64,000 nucleotides of DNA, taken from the NCBI RefSeq assembly GCF_018588885.1, contig NZ_JAFFIW010000014.1:1-64000 (forward strand), read 5' to 3'. Positions 26,086 to 35,166 of the stretch are shown here, in pieces (the stretch's first letter is position 1; each line of letters opens with the position of its first letter). Origin of the DNA: Mesorhizobium sp. dw_380 (GTDB lineage: Bacteria > Pseudomonadota > Alphaproteobacteria > Rhizobiales > Rhizobiaceae). The translations under genes and the position numbers were made by a program. The notes beneath the pieces are model-generated. The model saw nothing but the letters and a program-made list of their open reading frames with translations. It had not been told where the DNA came from and made no database searches.

Positions 26086-27527
26086 ATGTGGAACGTTTTC
26101 ATCTCGAGATATTCCTCGATGCCGGCCTGCGCGCCCTCTCGCCCGAGGCCGGACAGCTTGACGCCGCCGAAAGGGGCGACCTCGATCGAGACCGAGCCGG
26201 TGTTGAGCCCGACCATGCCGAACTCCAGCGCCTCGCCGACGCGCCAGGCGCGTTTCAAATTCTCGGTGTAGAAGTAGGAGGCAAGCCCGTAGGGCGTGCC
26301 ATTGGCCAGCGCGATCGCTTCCTCTTCAGTCTCGAAGCGGAAAAGCGGTGCGACCGGGCCGAACGTCTCTTCGCCGGCGAGCTGCATGTCCTTTGTAGCG
26401 CCGCTCAGCACCAGCGGCGCGACATACTGAGGGCCGTCGGGCAACGCAGGCTTCTCGGTGATAATCGCGGCACCCTTGGCGAGCGCGTCCTCGACGTGGC
26501 GGTTGATCTTCTCGACCGCCGCCATGTTGATCATCGGCCCGATGGCGACGCCGGGCTGTGTGCCAGGCCCCACCGTCATGGCGTTGACGCGGGCGGAAAG
26601 CTTCGCGGCGAAGGTTTCATAGACTCCAGCCTGGACGAGGATGCGGTTGGCGCAGACGCAGGTCTGGCCGCCATTGCGGAATTTCGACACCAGCGCGCCC
26701 TCGACGGCGAGGTCGAGATCGGCGTCGTCGAAGACGATGAAGGGGGCGTTGCCGCCGAGTTCGAGGCTGAGCCGCTTCACGCTGTCGGCCGCCCCTCGCA
26801 TCAGCAGCGAGCCGACCCGCGTCGAGCCGGTGAAGGAGATCTTGCGAACGGTCTCGTTCGCCATGATCTCGTTGCCGATCTCGGCCGGCATCCCGGTGAC
26901 GATGTTGATGACGCCGGCGGGAATGCCCGCGCGTTCGGCGAGCACGCCAAGCGCCAGCGCCGAATAGGGCGTGAACTCGGACGGCTTGATCACCACCGTG
27001 CAGCCGGCGGCCAGCGCCGGCGCGACCTTGCGGGTGATCATCGCGTTGGGAAAGTTCCATGGCGTGATGATGCCGCAAACGCCCACCGGCTCCTTCAGCA
27101 CGATGATGCGGCGGTCTTGCGTCGGCGAGGGGATGGTGTGGCCGTTGATGCGGCGCGCTTCCTCCGCGAACCATTTGACGAAGGACGCACCGTAGCGGAT
27201 CTCGCCTTTGGCCTCGTCCAGCGGCTTGCCCTGTTCGGTGGTCAGGATCAGCGCGAGATCGTCCAGATGTGTCAGCATCAGGCCATGCCATGCTTCCAGG
27301 AGCGAAGCGCGTTCGGCATTGGTCTTCTTCCGCCAATCTCCATAGGCGGAAGCCGCAGCCTCTATGGCCGCGCGGGTCTCCGGACCGGCCATGTCGGGCA
27401 CTGTGCCGATCGGCGACTGGGTTGCCGGGTCCAGGACATCGACCGTTTTGCCGGAGCCGGCAGCGACCCATTCGCCGCCAATCAGGCCGGCTTCGCGGAA
27501 GAGACTTTTGTCTTTCAGGTTTTTCAT
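26070..27527 (-). CDS. gabD: NAD(P)-dependent succinate-semialdehyde-type aldehyde dehydrogenase
   Basis: A 485-residue aldehyde dehydrogenase closest in appearance to GabD. It has the cofactor segment ITPWNFPNAMITRK, the substrate-activating glutamate in LELGGNAPFIVFDDADLD and the catalytic cysteine in NGGQTCVCANR. It would oxidise succinate or glutarate semialdehyde or a related product of the aminotransferase and PuuB-like oxidase. ATG 27527 follows AAGG. The last residues (GIGQ) and the stop are encoded by the heptamer-repeat tract, so its natural C-terminus may have been replaced by repeat growth. Confidence 0.9.
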   Translation of the reverse strand: MKNLKDKSLFREAGLIGGEWVAAGSGKTVDVLDPATQSPIGTVPDMAGPETRAAIEAAASAYGDWRKKTNAERASLLEAWHGLMLTHLDDLALILTTEQGKPLDEAKGEIRYGASFVKWFAEEARRINGHTIPSPTQDRRIIVLKEPVGVCGIITPWNFPNAMITRKVAPALAAGCTVVIKPSEFTPYSALALGVLAERAGIPAGVINIVTGMPAEIGNEIMANETVRKISFTGSTRVGSLLMRGAADSVKRLSLELGGNAPFIVFDDADLDLAVEGALVSKFRNGGQTCVCANRILVQAGVYETFAAKLSARVNAMTVGPGTQPGVAIGPMINMAAVEKINRHVEDALAKGAAIITEKPALPDGPQYVAPLVLSGATKDMQLAGEETFGPVAPLFRFETEEEAIALANGTPYGLASYFYTENLKRAWRVGEALEFGMVGLNTGSVSIEVAPFGGVKLSGLGREGAQAGIEEYLEMKTFHMGIGQ

Positions 27528-27544
27528 CGAAAACGACCTTGCAA

Positions 27545-28588
27545 TCAGGTGAGCGCCGCGACGATGGCGGCCGTTATGGCCTCCGTACGGTCTTTGCCGG
27601 GAGTGGTTCCAATGCCGCGCGCGGTTGTCGCTTCGAGCGCCTTCATGATGCGGCCGGCCGCGGCCGTTTCACTGAGATGACCGAGCATCATGGCGCCGGA
27701 CCAGATGGCGGCGATCGGATTGGCGATGCCGAGATGCGCTATGTCGGGCGCCGAGCCGTGGACCGGCTCGAACATGGACGGCGCCGAGCGGCCGGGGTTG
27801 ATGTTGGCGGAGGCGGCGTAACCGAGCCCGCCTTGGATCGCCGCGCCGATGTCGGTCAGAATGTCGCCGAAAAGGTTGGAGGCGACCACCACGTCGAGGC
27901 TTTCCGGCGCCATGATCATGCGCGCCGCTAGCGCATCGACGTGATAGCTGGTCACGGCGACGTCAGAGTACTCCGCAGCCAGCTTTCGCGTGATCTCGTC
28001 CCAGAAAACCATCGAGTATTTCTGCGCGTTGGATTTGGTGACGGAGGCGAGCTTTCCGCGCCGTGTCCGCGCCTGCTCGAAGCCGAAGCGCAGGATGCGC
28101 TCGACGCCGGCGCGGGTGAAGATTGAGGTCTCCACGGCGACCTCGTCCAGCGTGCCTTGATGTACGCGCCCGCCGGCGCCCGAGTATTCGCCTTCGGTGT
28201 TCTCGCGGATGCACAATATGTCGAAGTTTTCCGCCCGCAGCGGGCCTGTCACGCCCGGCAGCAGGCGGTGCGGCCGGATGTTGGCGTATTGCACGAATGC
28301 CTTGCGGATTGGAAGCAGCAAGCCGTGCAGCGAAACGGAATCCGGCACTTCCGCCGGCCAGCCGACCGCGCCGAGAAGGATGGCGTCAAAGCCGCGTAAG
28401 GTCTCGATGGCGTCCTCCGGCATCATGCGGCCGGTATCCTTGTAGAATTTGCAGGACCACGGGAATTCGGTGCTCGTCAGGGCAAAGCCGAAGTGTTTGG
28501 CTGCCGTTTCCAGCACTGTCCAGGCGGCGGCGGTCACGTCGCCGCCGATGCCGTCACCAGGGATCAGGGCGATCGAATAGGATTTCAT
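27545..28588 (-). CDS. Tartrate dehydrogenase/decarboxylase-like, isopropylmalate dehydrogenase family
   Basis: A 347-residue beta-decarboxylating dehydrogenase. Features are IALIPGDGIGGDVT, DAILLGAVGWP, the substrate arginine segment YANIRPHRLLPG, RENTEGEYSG, the metal-binding NLFGDILTD and HGSAPDIAH. VGWP and YANIRPHR point to the TtuC (YeaU) branch rather than LeuB. It would oxidise a 2-hydroxyacid such as tartrate or D-malate with NAD. The second ATG (28588) is spaced six bases after GAAGAG; ATG 28594 is the alternative. The gene follows an aldehyde dehydrogenase after 10 bases. Confidence 0.87.
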   Translation of the reverse strand: MKSYSIALIPGDGIGGDVTAAAWTVLETAAKHFGFALTSTEFPWSCKFYKDTGRMMPEDAIETLRGFDAILLGAVGWPAEVPDSVSLHGLLLPIRKAFVQYANIRPHRLLPGVTGPLRAENFDILCIRENTEGEYSGAGGRVHQGTLDEVAVETSIFTRAGVERILRFGFEQARTRRGKLASVTKSNAQKYSMVFWDEITRKLAAEYSDVAVTSYHVDALAARMIMAPESLDVVVASNLFGDILTDIGAAIQGGLGYAASANINPGRSAPSMFEPVHGSAPDIAHLGIANPIAAIWSGAMMLGHLSETAAAGRIMKALEATTARGIGTTPGKDRTEAITAAIVAALT

Positions 28589-28598
28589 CGGCATCTCT

Positions 28599-30062
28599 TC
28601 ACAGGCTGATCAGGACGCTCTTGGTCCTGCGGTTGGCGAGATAGGCGTCGCGGCCGAGGTCCTTGCCGATGCCGGAGCGCTTGTAGCCGCCTGTCGGCAG
28701 GATATGGTCGCGCGAGCGGCTGTAGCGGTTGACCCAGACGGTGCCGGCTTCGAGCTTGCGCGCGAAGCGGATGGTGCGGGACAGGTCGGAGGTGAACACG
28801 CCGGAAGCCAGCCCGTAAGTCGGATGGCTGGACAGCGCCAGCGCCTCTTCCTCGGTCTCGAATGTCTGGACGGTCAGGACCGGGCCGAAGATTTCCTCGA
28901 CGATCGCCGGGTTCGCCTGATCGACATTGGCAATCAGCGTCGGCTCGTAGAAATAGCCGGTGTGGTCCATGACGGTGCCGCCGGTCAGGCATTCGGCGCC
29001 AGCCTCGACCGCGGCTCGCACGATGCCGTCGATACGCGCCCGCTGCCGTTCCGAGATAACAGGCGAATACTGCGTCGCCTCGTCCCAGGTCGGGCCCGGG
29101 CGTACCGTCTTGATGCGTTCCAGGATGGCAGCCGTCAGCCTGTCGGCGACGCTCCTCTCGACGATCAGGCGCGTGCCGGCCACACAGGCCTGGCCGGCAT
29201 TGAAGGTGACGCTGCCGGCGATCGCCGCCGCGGCTTTGTCCAGATCGGCATCGGCAAAGACGATCTGCGGGCTCTTGCCGCCGAGCTCCAGGGTCATCGG
29301 CTTAACGCCGGTGCGGGCGATGTTCTCCATGATGGCCGAGCCGGCGCGGGTCGAGCCGGTGAAGCTGATCTTGGCGATCTCGGGGTGGCCGGTCAGCGCC
29401 GTGCCGGTTGTCGGGCCGTCGCCGAGCACAATGTTTATGAGCCCCGCGGGCAGGCCTGCCTTTACAGCGAGTTGCGCGATGTAGACTGTCGAGAACGGCG
29501 TCATCTCGGAGGGTTTCAGGACAACCGCGTTGCCAGCGGCGAGTGCCGGGCCAAGCTTCCAGCCGGCCATCGAGATGGGAAAATTCCACGGCGTGATGGC
29601 GCCGACCACGCCATAAGGCTCGCTCATGATCATGCCGAGACTGGCGTCGTCGGTCGGCACGAGCTCGCTGCCCTCCTTGTCGGCGAACTCGGCAAAGAAC
29701 CGGATCTGCTCGGCGGTCACGGCGATGTCGCCGGCGACGAGCTGGCCAACGGGTCGCGTCGAACATAGCGCCTCGATCCTGGCGAGCGTTTCGGCTTCCG
29801 CCTCGATCAGATCGGCCCAGGCCTGAAGTGCCCTGGTGCGCTCGCGCGGTCGAACGCCGCCCCAGTTGCTGGCCTTCAGCGCCGCCTTGGCGCTTTCCAC
29901 CGCCCGGTCGACCATGTCGACGCCGGCCACGGGGCAGGCGGCGTATGCCTTACCGTCCGAAGGGCGGCGCATCTCGATCCCGCCCTCAGCCGAGATCAGC
30001 TCCCCGCCGATGAAGTGGCCGACGGGAAGGGGGATCGTATCGGGATCAAAGCTCAGGCTCAT
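28599..30062 (-). CDS. Aldehyde dehydrogenase family protein
   Basis: A 487-residue NAD(P)-dependent aldehyde dehydrogenase, distinct from the one at 26070. ITPWNFPISMAGWKLGPA, LELGGKSPQIVFADADLD (catalytic Glu) and FNAGQACVAGTRL (catalytic Cys) are all intact. The open frame runs to 30206, but the ATG at 30062 (MSLSFDPDTI) gives the normal length. It belongs to the minus-strand operon with the TtuC-like enzyme. The specific aldehyde is unknown; betaine- and aminobutyraldehyde dehydrogenases have this general form. Confidence 0.9.
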   Translation of the reverse strand: MSLSFDPDTIPLPVGHFIGGELISAEGGIEMRRPSDGKAYAACPVAGVDMVDRAVESAKAALKASNWGGVRPRERTRALQAWADLIEAEAETLARIEALCSTRPVGQLVAGDIAVTAEQIRFFAEFADKEGSELVPTDDASLGMIMSEPYGVVGAITPWNFPISMAGWKLGPALAAGNAVVLKPSEMTPFSTVYIAQLAVKAGLPAGLINIVLGDGPTTGTALTGHPEIAKISFTGSTRAGSAIMENIARTGVKPMTLELGGKSPQIVFADADLDKAAAAIAGSVTFNAGQACVAGTRLIVERSVADRLTAAILERIKTVRPGPTWDEATQYSPVISERQRARIDGIVRAAVEAGAECLTGGTVMDHTGYFYEPTLIANVDQANPAIVEEIFGPVLTVQTFETEEEALALSSHPTYGLASGVFTSDLSRTIRFARKLEAGTVWVNRYSRSRDHILPTGGYKRSGIGKDLGRDAYLANRRTKSVLISL

Positions 30063-30210
30063 CGGCAATCCATCACTCTGGCAGCATCGGCGGGAGTCTA
30101 GCGCATGCTGGCGCGCAGCATGCACCGTTCGGTGATCCGCCACCGACGAATGTTGCGTGCCAGACCTGGAGGACGGCAAAATCTTCCGCGCAGGCCAGCA
30201 CCTCACACGG

Positions 30211-30564
30211 TTATCCCACGGTCACGTAGATCTTGCGCACCGTTTCGATTGTCTTCCAGACACCGGTGAAGCCCGGTTTCATCACAAAGCTGTCGCCGGC
30301 GCGGTAGGTCACGGCCTCGCCGGTGTCGGGCGTGATTTCGATCACGCCGGAGAGGATGTGGCAGAACTCGAACGTGTCACCCTTGATCGAGCGCGTCTCG
30401 CCCGGCGTCGCTTCCCACACGCCGGTATGGACGAGATCACCCTTGGCGGCGTCCTGCGCCCAGGTCTTGAAGGCGGGGTTGCCGGCAATCAGCCGTTCGG
30501 GCAATGCGCTGGATTCGCGTGGCGGAAAGGCAGGGCTGGTGTCGACGGTTTTGAGCAGGGACAA
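30211..30564 (-). CDS. Cupin-domain protein (DUF861/Cupin_3-like)
   Basis: A small single-domain cupin of about 117 residues. Typical features are GVWEATPGETRS, FEFCHILSGVIEITPDTGEAV and the second cupin motif YRAGDSFVMKPGFTGVW. There is no ATG at a sensible position; TTG 30564 follows AAAGG, and TTG 30591 overlaps the stop of the upstream reductase (TTGA). Members of this group sit in amino-acid and ureide catabolic operons, but their activity is mostly unassigned. The start is uncertain, the family fairly clear. Confidence 0.75.
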   Translation of the reverse strand: MSLLKTVDTSPAFPPRESSALPERLIAGNPAFKTWAQDAAKGDLVHTGVWEATPGETRSIKGDTFEFCHILSGVIEITPDTGEAVTYRAGDSFVMKPGFTGVWKTIETVRKIYVTVG

Positions 30565-30587
30565 GGGATGGCCTTTCAGGTTGGACT

Positions 30588-31511
30588 TCAATAGCCGCGC
30601 GACCGGTCGACGAGCCCGACTGGGTCGAGCCCGCCGCGGTGGCGCCTGATGTTTTCGACAACGGCCCGCGCGGCGGTCGCTGGTTGGGTGACGCTGGCGA
30701 CATGCGGGGTCAGGATGATCTTCGGATGCGACCAGAAAGGATGGCCGGCCGGCAGTGGTTCGGGATCGGTGACGTCGATCATCGCCGCCGAAAGTTGGCC
30801 GCTGTCGAGCGCGGCGACAAGCGCTTCGTGATCGAGCTGCGGCCCCCGGCCCGTGTGGACAAGCGCCGCGCCGTTGGGCAGTTTCGCGAACAGGTCGGCA
30901 TCGAGGAAACCGCGCGTGTCTTCGGTCAGCGGCAGCAGGCAGACCAGTATGTCGCTGGCCGCGAGCATCTGTTCCAGTCCAAGCTCGCCATGATGACAGG
31001 TCACGCCCTCGATCTGCCGCGGCGAGCGGCTCCATCCGGCGAGCGGAAAGCCGAAGGGTTTCAAACGGTCGAGGACGGCCTGGCCGAGCTGCCCGAGGCC
31101 GAGTATGCCGAGCCGGCGCGACTTGGCCTGGAGTTGCGCGATGTCGCTCCATTCGCCGGCGCGCTGCTGTACCAGATAGGCCGGCAGGTTGCGGTGAAGT
31201 GCCAGCACGGCCAGCGTCACATATTCCTGCATCATGCGCACGATACCTTCCTCGATCATGCGCACGATTGCCACGTTCGCAGGTACTGCATCGAGGCGAA
31301 ACTGGTCGACGCCGGCGCCAATGGAAAACAGGATTTCCAGGTTCCTGTAGCGGGCGAGATTATCCGGCACGGTCCAGCTGATCAGATAGTGCACCGCGTC
31401 GGGATCGACCGTTGCGGCATCGATCGTGAAGGGGATGTCCGGCAGTTCTCTCGCGAACGCTTCGGCGAAGATCGCCCCGCGCCGCGCATCGGAATTGAAC
31501 AGGAATGTCAT
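30588..31511 (-). CDS. D-2-hydroxyacid dehydrogenase, GhrA-like
   Basis: A 307-residue NAD(P)-dependent reductase of the glyoxylate/hydroxypyruvate reductase A type. The Rossmann motif is [13 protein letters not shown], substrate binding [14 protein letters not shown] includes the catalytic arginine, and the acid-base histidine lies in [18 protein letters not shown] is typical of GhrA. It could reduce glyoxylate, hydroxypyruvate or a related 2-oxoacid made upstream in the pathway. ATG 31511 gives full family length; the frame upstream of this is non-coding. It lies 14 bases after the ArgE-like gene. Confidence 0.88.
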   Translation of the reverse strand: MTFLFNSDARRGAIFAEAFARELPDIPFTIDAATVDPDAVHYLISWTVPDNLARYRNLEILFSIGAGVDQFRLDAVPANVAIVRMIEEGIVRMMQEYVTLAVLALHRNLPAYLVQQRAGEWSDIAQLQAKSRRLGILGLGQLGQAVLDRLKPFGFPLAGWSRSPRQIEGVTCHHGELGLEQMLAASDILVCLLPLTEDTRGFLDADLFAKLPNGAALVHTGRGPQLDHEALVAALDSGQLSAAMIDVTDPEPLPAGHPFWSHPKIILTPHVASVTQPATAARAVVENIRRHRGGLDPVGLVDRSRGY

Positions 31512-31525
31512 CGCCGCTGTCTCTT

Positions 31526-32650
31526 TTAGATCATGCAGCGGGCGCCGAGCGCCTCGATCATTCGCTGGCAAGCAGTGAGTTCGCTGGCAAGAACATATTC
31601 GTCCGGCTTGTGAGCACGACCGATGTCGCCGGGGCCGCAAATGATCGCATCCAATCCGGCGGCTTGGTAGAGCCCGGCTTCGGTGCCGTAGCTGACGGCC
31701 GTTAGCGGCGCTTCGCCGGTCAGTTCGCTCAGCAGTGCCGCCAGCGCTGCGCCTTGCGGCAGCGACAGCGCAGGGTAGGCGCTCATCGGCGTCCACTCGA
31801 CCAGAAAGCCGTCGGCTGCGAGGGCCTCGGCCCGCGCCTTGACCGGCGCGAGCAGGCTCGCCGGATCGACACCGGGTATGGCGCGTGCCTCCAGGTCCAG
31901 CGTGCAGGTGTCGGGGATGATGTTGACCGACTGTCCTCCTGCGATCACACCGGTCTGCAGCGAGGAATAGGCCGGCTCGAAGGCGGGGTTAAACGGACCG
32001 TGCGTCAGCCGCTCGGCTTCGCTCACGGCCGCGCTCAGTGCTTCGGACATCGCATGGATGGCGTTGAGCCCGAGGTCAGGCCGTGAAGAATGGCCGGAGC
32101 GCCCTTTGATGGTCACGCGGGCGGCTGCCTTGCCCTTGTGGCCACGCACGGCGCGCATGCCGCTCGGCTCGCCGACGATGACGCCGAGCGGTTTGGCGCA
32201 AAGATCGGGAAGCCGGGCGATCAGATGTGGCACGCCGCGGCATCCCACTTCCTCGTCATAGGAGAAGGCGAGATGGATAGGTTTGGCGAGGCGCAGTCCA
32301 GCCAGCATGGGCACAGCCGCCAGCGCAGCGGCGAGAAACCCCTTCATGTCGGTGGTGCCGCGTCCGTAGAGCCTTTCACCCTCCTTGCGCAGCGCGAAAG
32401 GATCCGAACTCCATTGCGGCTCATTGGCGGGAACAACGTCCATATGGCCGGACAGGATGTAGCCGGGGATATCGGTGGGGCCGATCGTCGCGAAAAGATT
32501 GGAACGGTCGCCTTCCGGTCCAAGGATCACGGTGACCTGCGCCCCGTATTCCGTGAGATAGGCCTCGATCCAGCCAGCGATGTCGCCGTTCGGCTCGCCG
32601 GCGACCGATGGGAAGGCGACGAGACGGTCGAGGATGTCGAAGACGTCCAT
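31526..32650 (-). CDS. Acetylornithine deacetylase (ArgE)/M20-family metallohydrolase
   Basis: A 374-residue M20 metallopeptidase-family amidohydrolase of the ArgE branch. Zinc ligands appear in [20 protein letters not shown] (bridging Asp) and [11 protein letters not shown] (general-base and ligand Glu); [16 protein letters not shown] is the dimerisation-domain histidine segment, and [11 protein letters not shown] the late His ligand. In this catabolic setting it may deacylate an N-acyl amino acid or act on an N-carbamoyl compound rather than serve arginine synthesis. ATG 32650 follows GAGG; ATG 32680 is also possible. Confidence 0.9.
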   Translation of the reverse strand: MDVFDILDRLVAFPSVAGEPNGDIAGWIEAYLTEYGAQVTVILGPEGDRSNLFATIGPTDIPGYILSGHMDVVPANEPQWSSDPFALRKEGERLYGRGTTDMKGFLAAALAAVPMLAGLRLAKPIHLAFSYDEEVGCRGVPHLIARLPDLCAKPLGVIVGEPSGMRAVRGHKGKAAARVTIKGRSGHSSRPDLGLNAIHAMSEALSAAVSEAERLTHGPFNPAFEPAYSSLQTGVIAGGQSVNIIPDTCTLDLEARAIPGVDPASLLAPVKARAEALAADGFLVEWTPMSAYPALSLPQGAALAALLSELTGEAPLTAVSYGTEAGLYQAAGLDAIICGPGDIGRAHKPDEYVLASELTACQRMIEALGARCMI

Positions 32651-32879
32651 TCCAGCCCTCAAGGCATTTGGATTTGGCATTCCGGGTTCGCCGGGCCGGT
32701 ACCGTCAAGGATGTCCGCATTCTTTCGCGATTGCGTGCCGAAAGCGGAAATGTTTCAGTTGAATCTTGCGTTAGCACGCGGCTTTCGAGCAAATCGTACG
32801 GGGCCGGTTTGTTTAGCGTTGGCGAGCAGAGGCCGCTGCAGCGTGTCGCCCCTCAATTTGCGGGTAATCTTTCAGAGGC

Positions 32880-33782
32880 ATGGAATTGAAGCCGTCCGGA
32901 AGCTTGAAAATCGATGCCTTCTCGATGCGCATCGGCGACATCGATGGCGTCGAGCTGGACCGGTTGCACGCGCTCTCCCTGTCCGTGGGATGGCCGCATC
33001 GGGCCGAAGACTGGCAATTCCTGCGTGAATCGGGACATGGGTTCGTGGCGCTTGATGAAATCGGCCGGGTTCTCGGTTCGGCCATGTGGTTCGCGCATGG
33101 CGCCGATTTCGCGACCGTGGGCATGGTTATAACCTCGCCGCGACTCCAGACGCTGGGGGCGGGCCAATGGCTGATGAAGCAGGTCTTCGAGAGGGTCGTC
33201 GGGCGCGATCTGCGGCTCAATGCAACCCGGGCGGCAAGGCGGCTCTATCTCTCGCTCGACTTTCAGCCGGAGAAGACCGTTTATCAATGCCAGGGCATTG
33301 CCCGCGCGCAGACGACGGGTGGATCGACGGTGACGCGAGGAGATATCCGGGCTCTGGATGCAAGAGATATTCCCTCGGTAATCGAGCTCGACGCGATGGG
33401 ATTTGGCGTCAGGAGGGCGGCGCTCATCGAAAAGCTCTTCGCGCACTCGGCCGGTTATGGTCTTTTCAAGGGTGACACGCTGAACGCGTTCGCGCTCTGT
33501 CGGCCGTTCGGGCGGGGGCATGTCGTGGGGCCGGTCGTGGCGGAAAGCGACGCGGACGCCATGGCGGTCGTGCGGCCGCACGTGGCCGACCATTCGGGAT
33601 CTTTCCTTAGGGTCGATACCCACATGGACAATGGCGAATTCGCCGCCTTTCTGGCGCACAGCGGAATGCCGGTCTTTGACACGGTATTGACCATGTCGAT
33701 GGGCAAACGCCTCACCGATTTTGCGGTCGACGGTGCAGCTACATCGGTAACCTATGCTCTCGCCAGTCAAACTCTCGGATAG
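32880..33782 (+). CDS. GNAT-family N-acetyltransferase, paralogue of 22864-23703
   Basis: A 300-residue two-domain GNAT protein. The first domain carries VGMVITSPRLQTLGAGQWLMKQVF at the acetyl-CoA site, less canonical than its paralogue because the R-G-x-G-x-R loop is changed (RLQTLGAGQ). The second domain shares PFGRGHVVGPVVA and SFLRVDTHM with the other copy. It lies divergently to the ArgE-like gene, closing the catabolic island. It could act on the same class of substrate as its paralogue. ATG 32880 has only a weak ribosome binding site. Confidence 0.85.
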   Translation: MELKPSGSLKIDAFSMRIGDIDGVELDRLHALSLSVGWPHRAEDWQFLRESGHGFVALDEIGRVLGSAMWFAHGADFATVGMVITSPRLQTLGAGQWLMKQVFERVVGRDLRLNATRAARRLYLSLDFQPEKTVYQCQGIARAQTTGGSTVTRGDIRALDARDIPSVIELDAMGFGVRRAALIEKLFAHSAGYGLFKGDTLNAFALCRPFGRGHVVGPVVAESDADAMAVVRPHVADHSGSFLRVDTHMDNGEFAAFLAHSGMPVFDTVLTMSMGKRLTDFAVDGAATSVTYALASQTLG

Positions 33783-33958
33783 GTCAGCCGAGGACGAAAC
33801 CCTGCCACCGTGAGCGGCCGGGATTTTAATTTGGATTGGCATTTCTTTTTTAGGAAACTCTAATATCATTCCTGATGATGACCGCTGAATCGCTGACGCT
33901 TGGCAGAAGCAAAGAAGGGTCAGCGTTGAAATCGGCATTTTTTTGAGGGGGAAGTGTC

Positions 33959-34363
33959 ATGCCCAAGGTTTCAGATCTTTTCTTCAAGACAGCTGTCGTG
34001 TGGCTCATCCTGGGGATCGCCGCAGGCTTGCAAATGGCCATATCGGGCGATCATGGTGCCTTTCCGGCACATGCTCATATCAATCTGCTCGGGTGGGTGA
34101 CCAGCGCGATATTCGGTGGGTACTACGCCCTTAACCCGGCTAAGGCAGAGCGGAAAATCGCACTGATCCACTACGGCCTCTACAACCTCGGGCTGGTGAT
34201 CATGCTGCCGGCGCTGTATCTGATGCTGCATGGAGGCAACACGGCCGTTGAGCCAATCGTCGCCGTCGGTTCGCTGATTGTGGCTGCTGCCGTTCTGGCA
34301 TTTGCGTTCGTGGTTTTCTCCAGCGCGAGCGTGCGGTCGGCGTTGTCGCCAGCGACTCGCTGA
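33959..34363 (+). CDS. Small four-helix membrane protein resembling a heme-copper oxidase subunit I fragment
   Basis: A 134-residue protein with four predicted membrane segments (about 12-30, 42-58, 70-88, 98-120). HAHINLLGWVTSAIFGGYY resembles the His-containing helix motif of cbb3/NorB-type subunit I and related small proteins. It lacks the rest of an oxidase, so it may be a heme-binding or sensory membrane protein. ATG 33959 follows GAGGGGGAAG. The 175 bases upstream are AT-rich and probably contain its promoter. Confidence 0.7.
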   Translation: MPKVSDLFFKTAVVWLILGIAAGLQMAISGDHGAFPAHAHINLLGWVTSAIFGGYYALNPAKAERKIALIHYGLYNLGLVIMLPALYLMLHGGNTAVEPIVAVGSLIVAAAVLAFAFVVFSSASVRSALSPATR

Positions 34364-34479
34364 ATCGACGAAAGCCGTCCAACGAAATGAGCCCGCCCGC
34401 CCATGAGGCGGCGGTCCTCTGCTCAACGCAACCAAGATCGCCGTTCTGCGTTGTGGACCGTTCCACTGGAGCGCGATGG

Positions 34480-34773
34480 ATGGATCCGGCAACTGCTGTG
34501 GCGATGGTTTTGCTCCATTGCAGCCCAGGCGCGGCTACTGTCTGCAAACCGGTTTCCACGCCACCAGCCATGTTTACATCGGTCGACGAATGCCGGAACG
34601 CGTTGGCTGACAGACTGGCAGGCGCTCCAAACGGGGACCTCATCGGGCGTTGCCGTCCAGTCGACCTCACCGTCACAGATTCCCTTCCTGCCGGGTATAG
34701 GACGGTTGTCGTCACCCGGGGTGTAGGGGTCGACGCTGTGAGCAGTCGTTACATCGTGCAGCACAAGGACTGA
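34480..34773 (+). CDS. Small hypothetical protein
   Basis: A 97-residue ORF starting at ATG 34480, nine bases after GGAG. The N-terminus is mildly hydrophobic (AVAMVLLHCSPGAA), followed by a cysteine-containing region (CKPV, SVDECRNAL, GRCRPVDL) and a C-terminal YRTVVVTRGVGVDAVSSRYIV stretch. It resembles short secreted or periplasmic hypothetical proteins of rhizobia but I cannot name a family. Codon use looks coding. The longer frame back to 34387 is not needed. Confidence 0.5.
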   Translation: MDPATAVAMVLLHCSPGAATVCKPVSTPPAMFTSVDECRNALADRLAGAPNGDLIGRCRPVDLTVTDSLPAGYRTVVVTRGVGVDAVSSRYIVQHKD

Positions 34774-35166
34774 ATATCGCCACCGTGGGAATAGATCAGC
34801 GTTGAGTTCCACCTCGCTAGTGAGGAGCACTGCAAGGGCCCATTGCCCGCATGTGCGGGGTGACGCTTCATGTCATGCAAACAGGCGAGTAAGCCGTAGG
34901 GACCCCGGTGTCTTCAGCGCATCCGTCGCTGGATCGAGCTTGGCGGTTGCTTCGGATCCGGTGAGGCACGCCGGTGCTGGTCGACACTCATTGCGGATGG
35001 TTCGGCTCTGAGGTAATTTAGACCTTGATCGGACGGGGAAGGTGCCTGCTGTCGCGACCCCTTTCACTCTGTTGCTGTCTCGGCGGATTGTGAGTTCTTC
35101 AACAGACTTGATACCGCAATCTGGGGAGCTTGTGGTCGTCAGGTAGTGGCGGTTGAGGCAGTTGCC
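34774..35166. other. Intergenic region upstream of caspase-like gene, no gene seen
   Basis: About 390 bases. Two small hairpins are visible: CCTCGCTAGTGAGG (34812-34825) and a CCGCATGTGCGG stem nearby (about 34848-34859). No convincing ORF, tRNA or terminator. The promoter of the following gene should lie in the right part; the stretch near 35040-35130 is AT-richer. Confidence 0.4.

Noticed and set aside
26004..27680. Plus-strand ORF of 558 codons starting in the heptamer repeats
   Set aside because: Antisense to the aldehyde dehydrogenase with intact catalytic motifs.
31526..32650. Arginine biosynthesis gene argE
   Set aside because: No arg genes nearby; it lies in a catabolic operon, so only the family is assigned.
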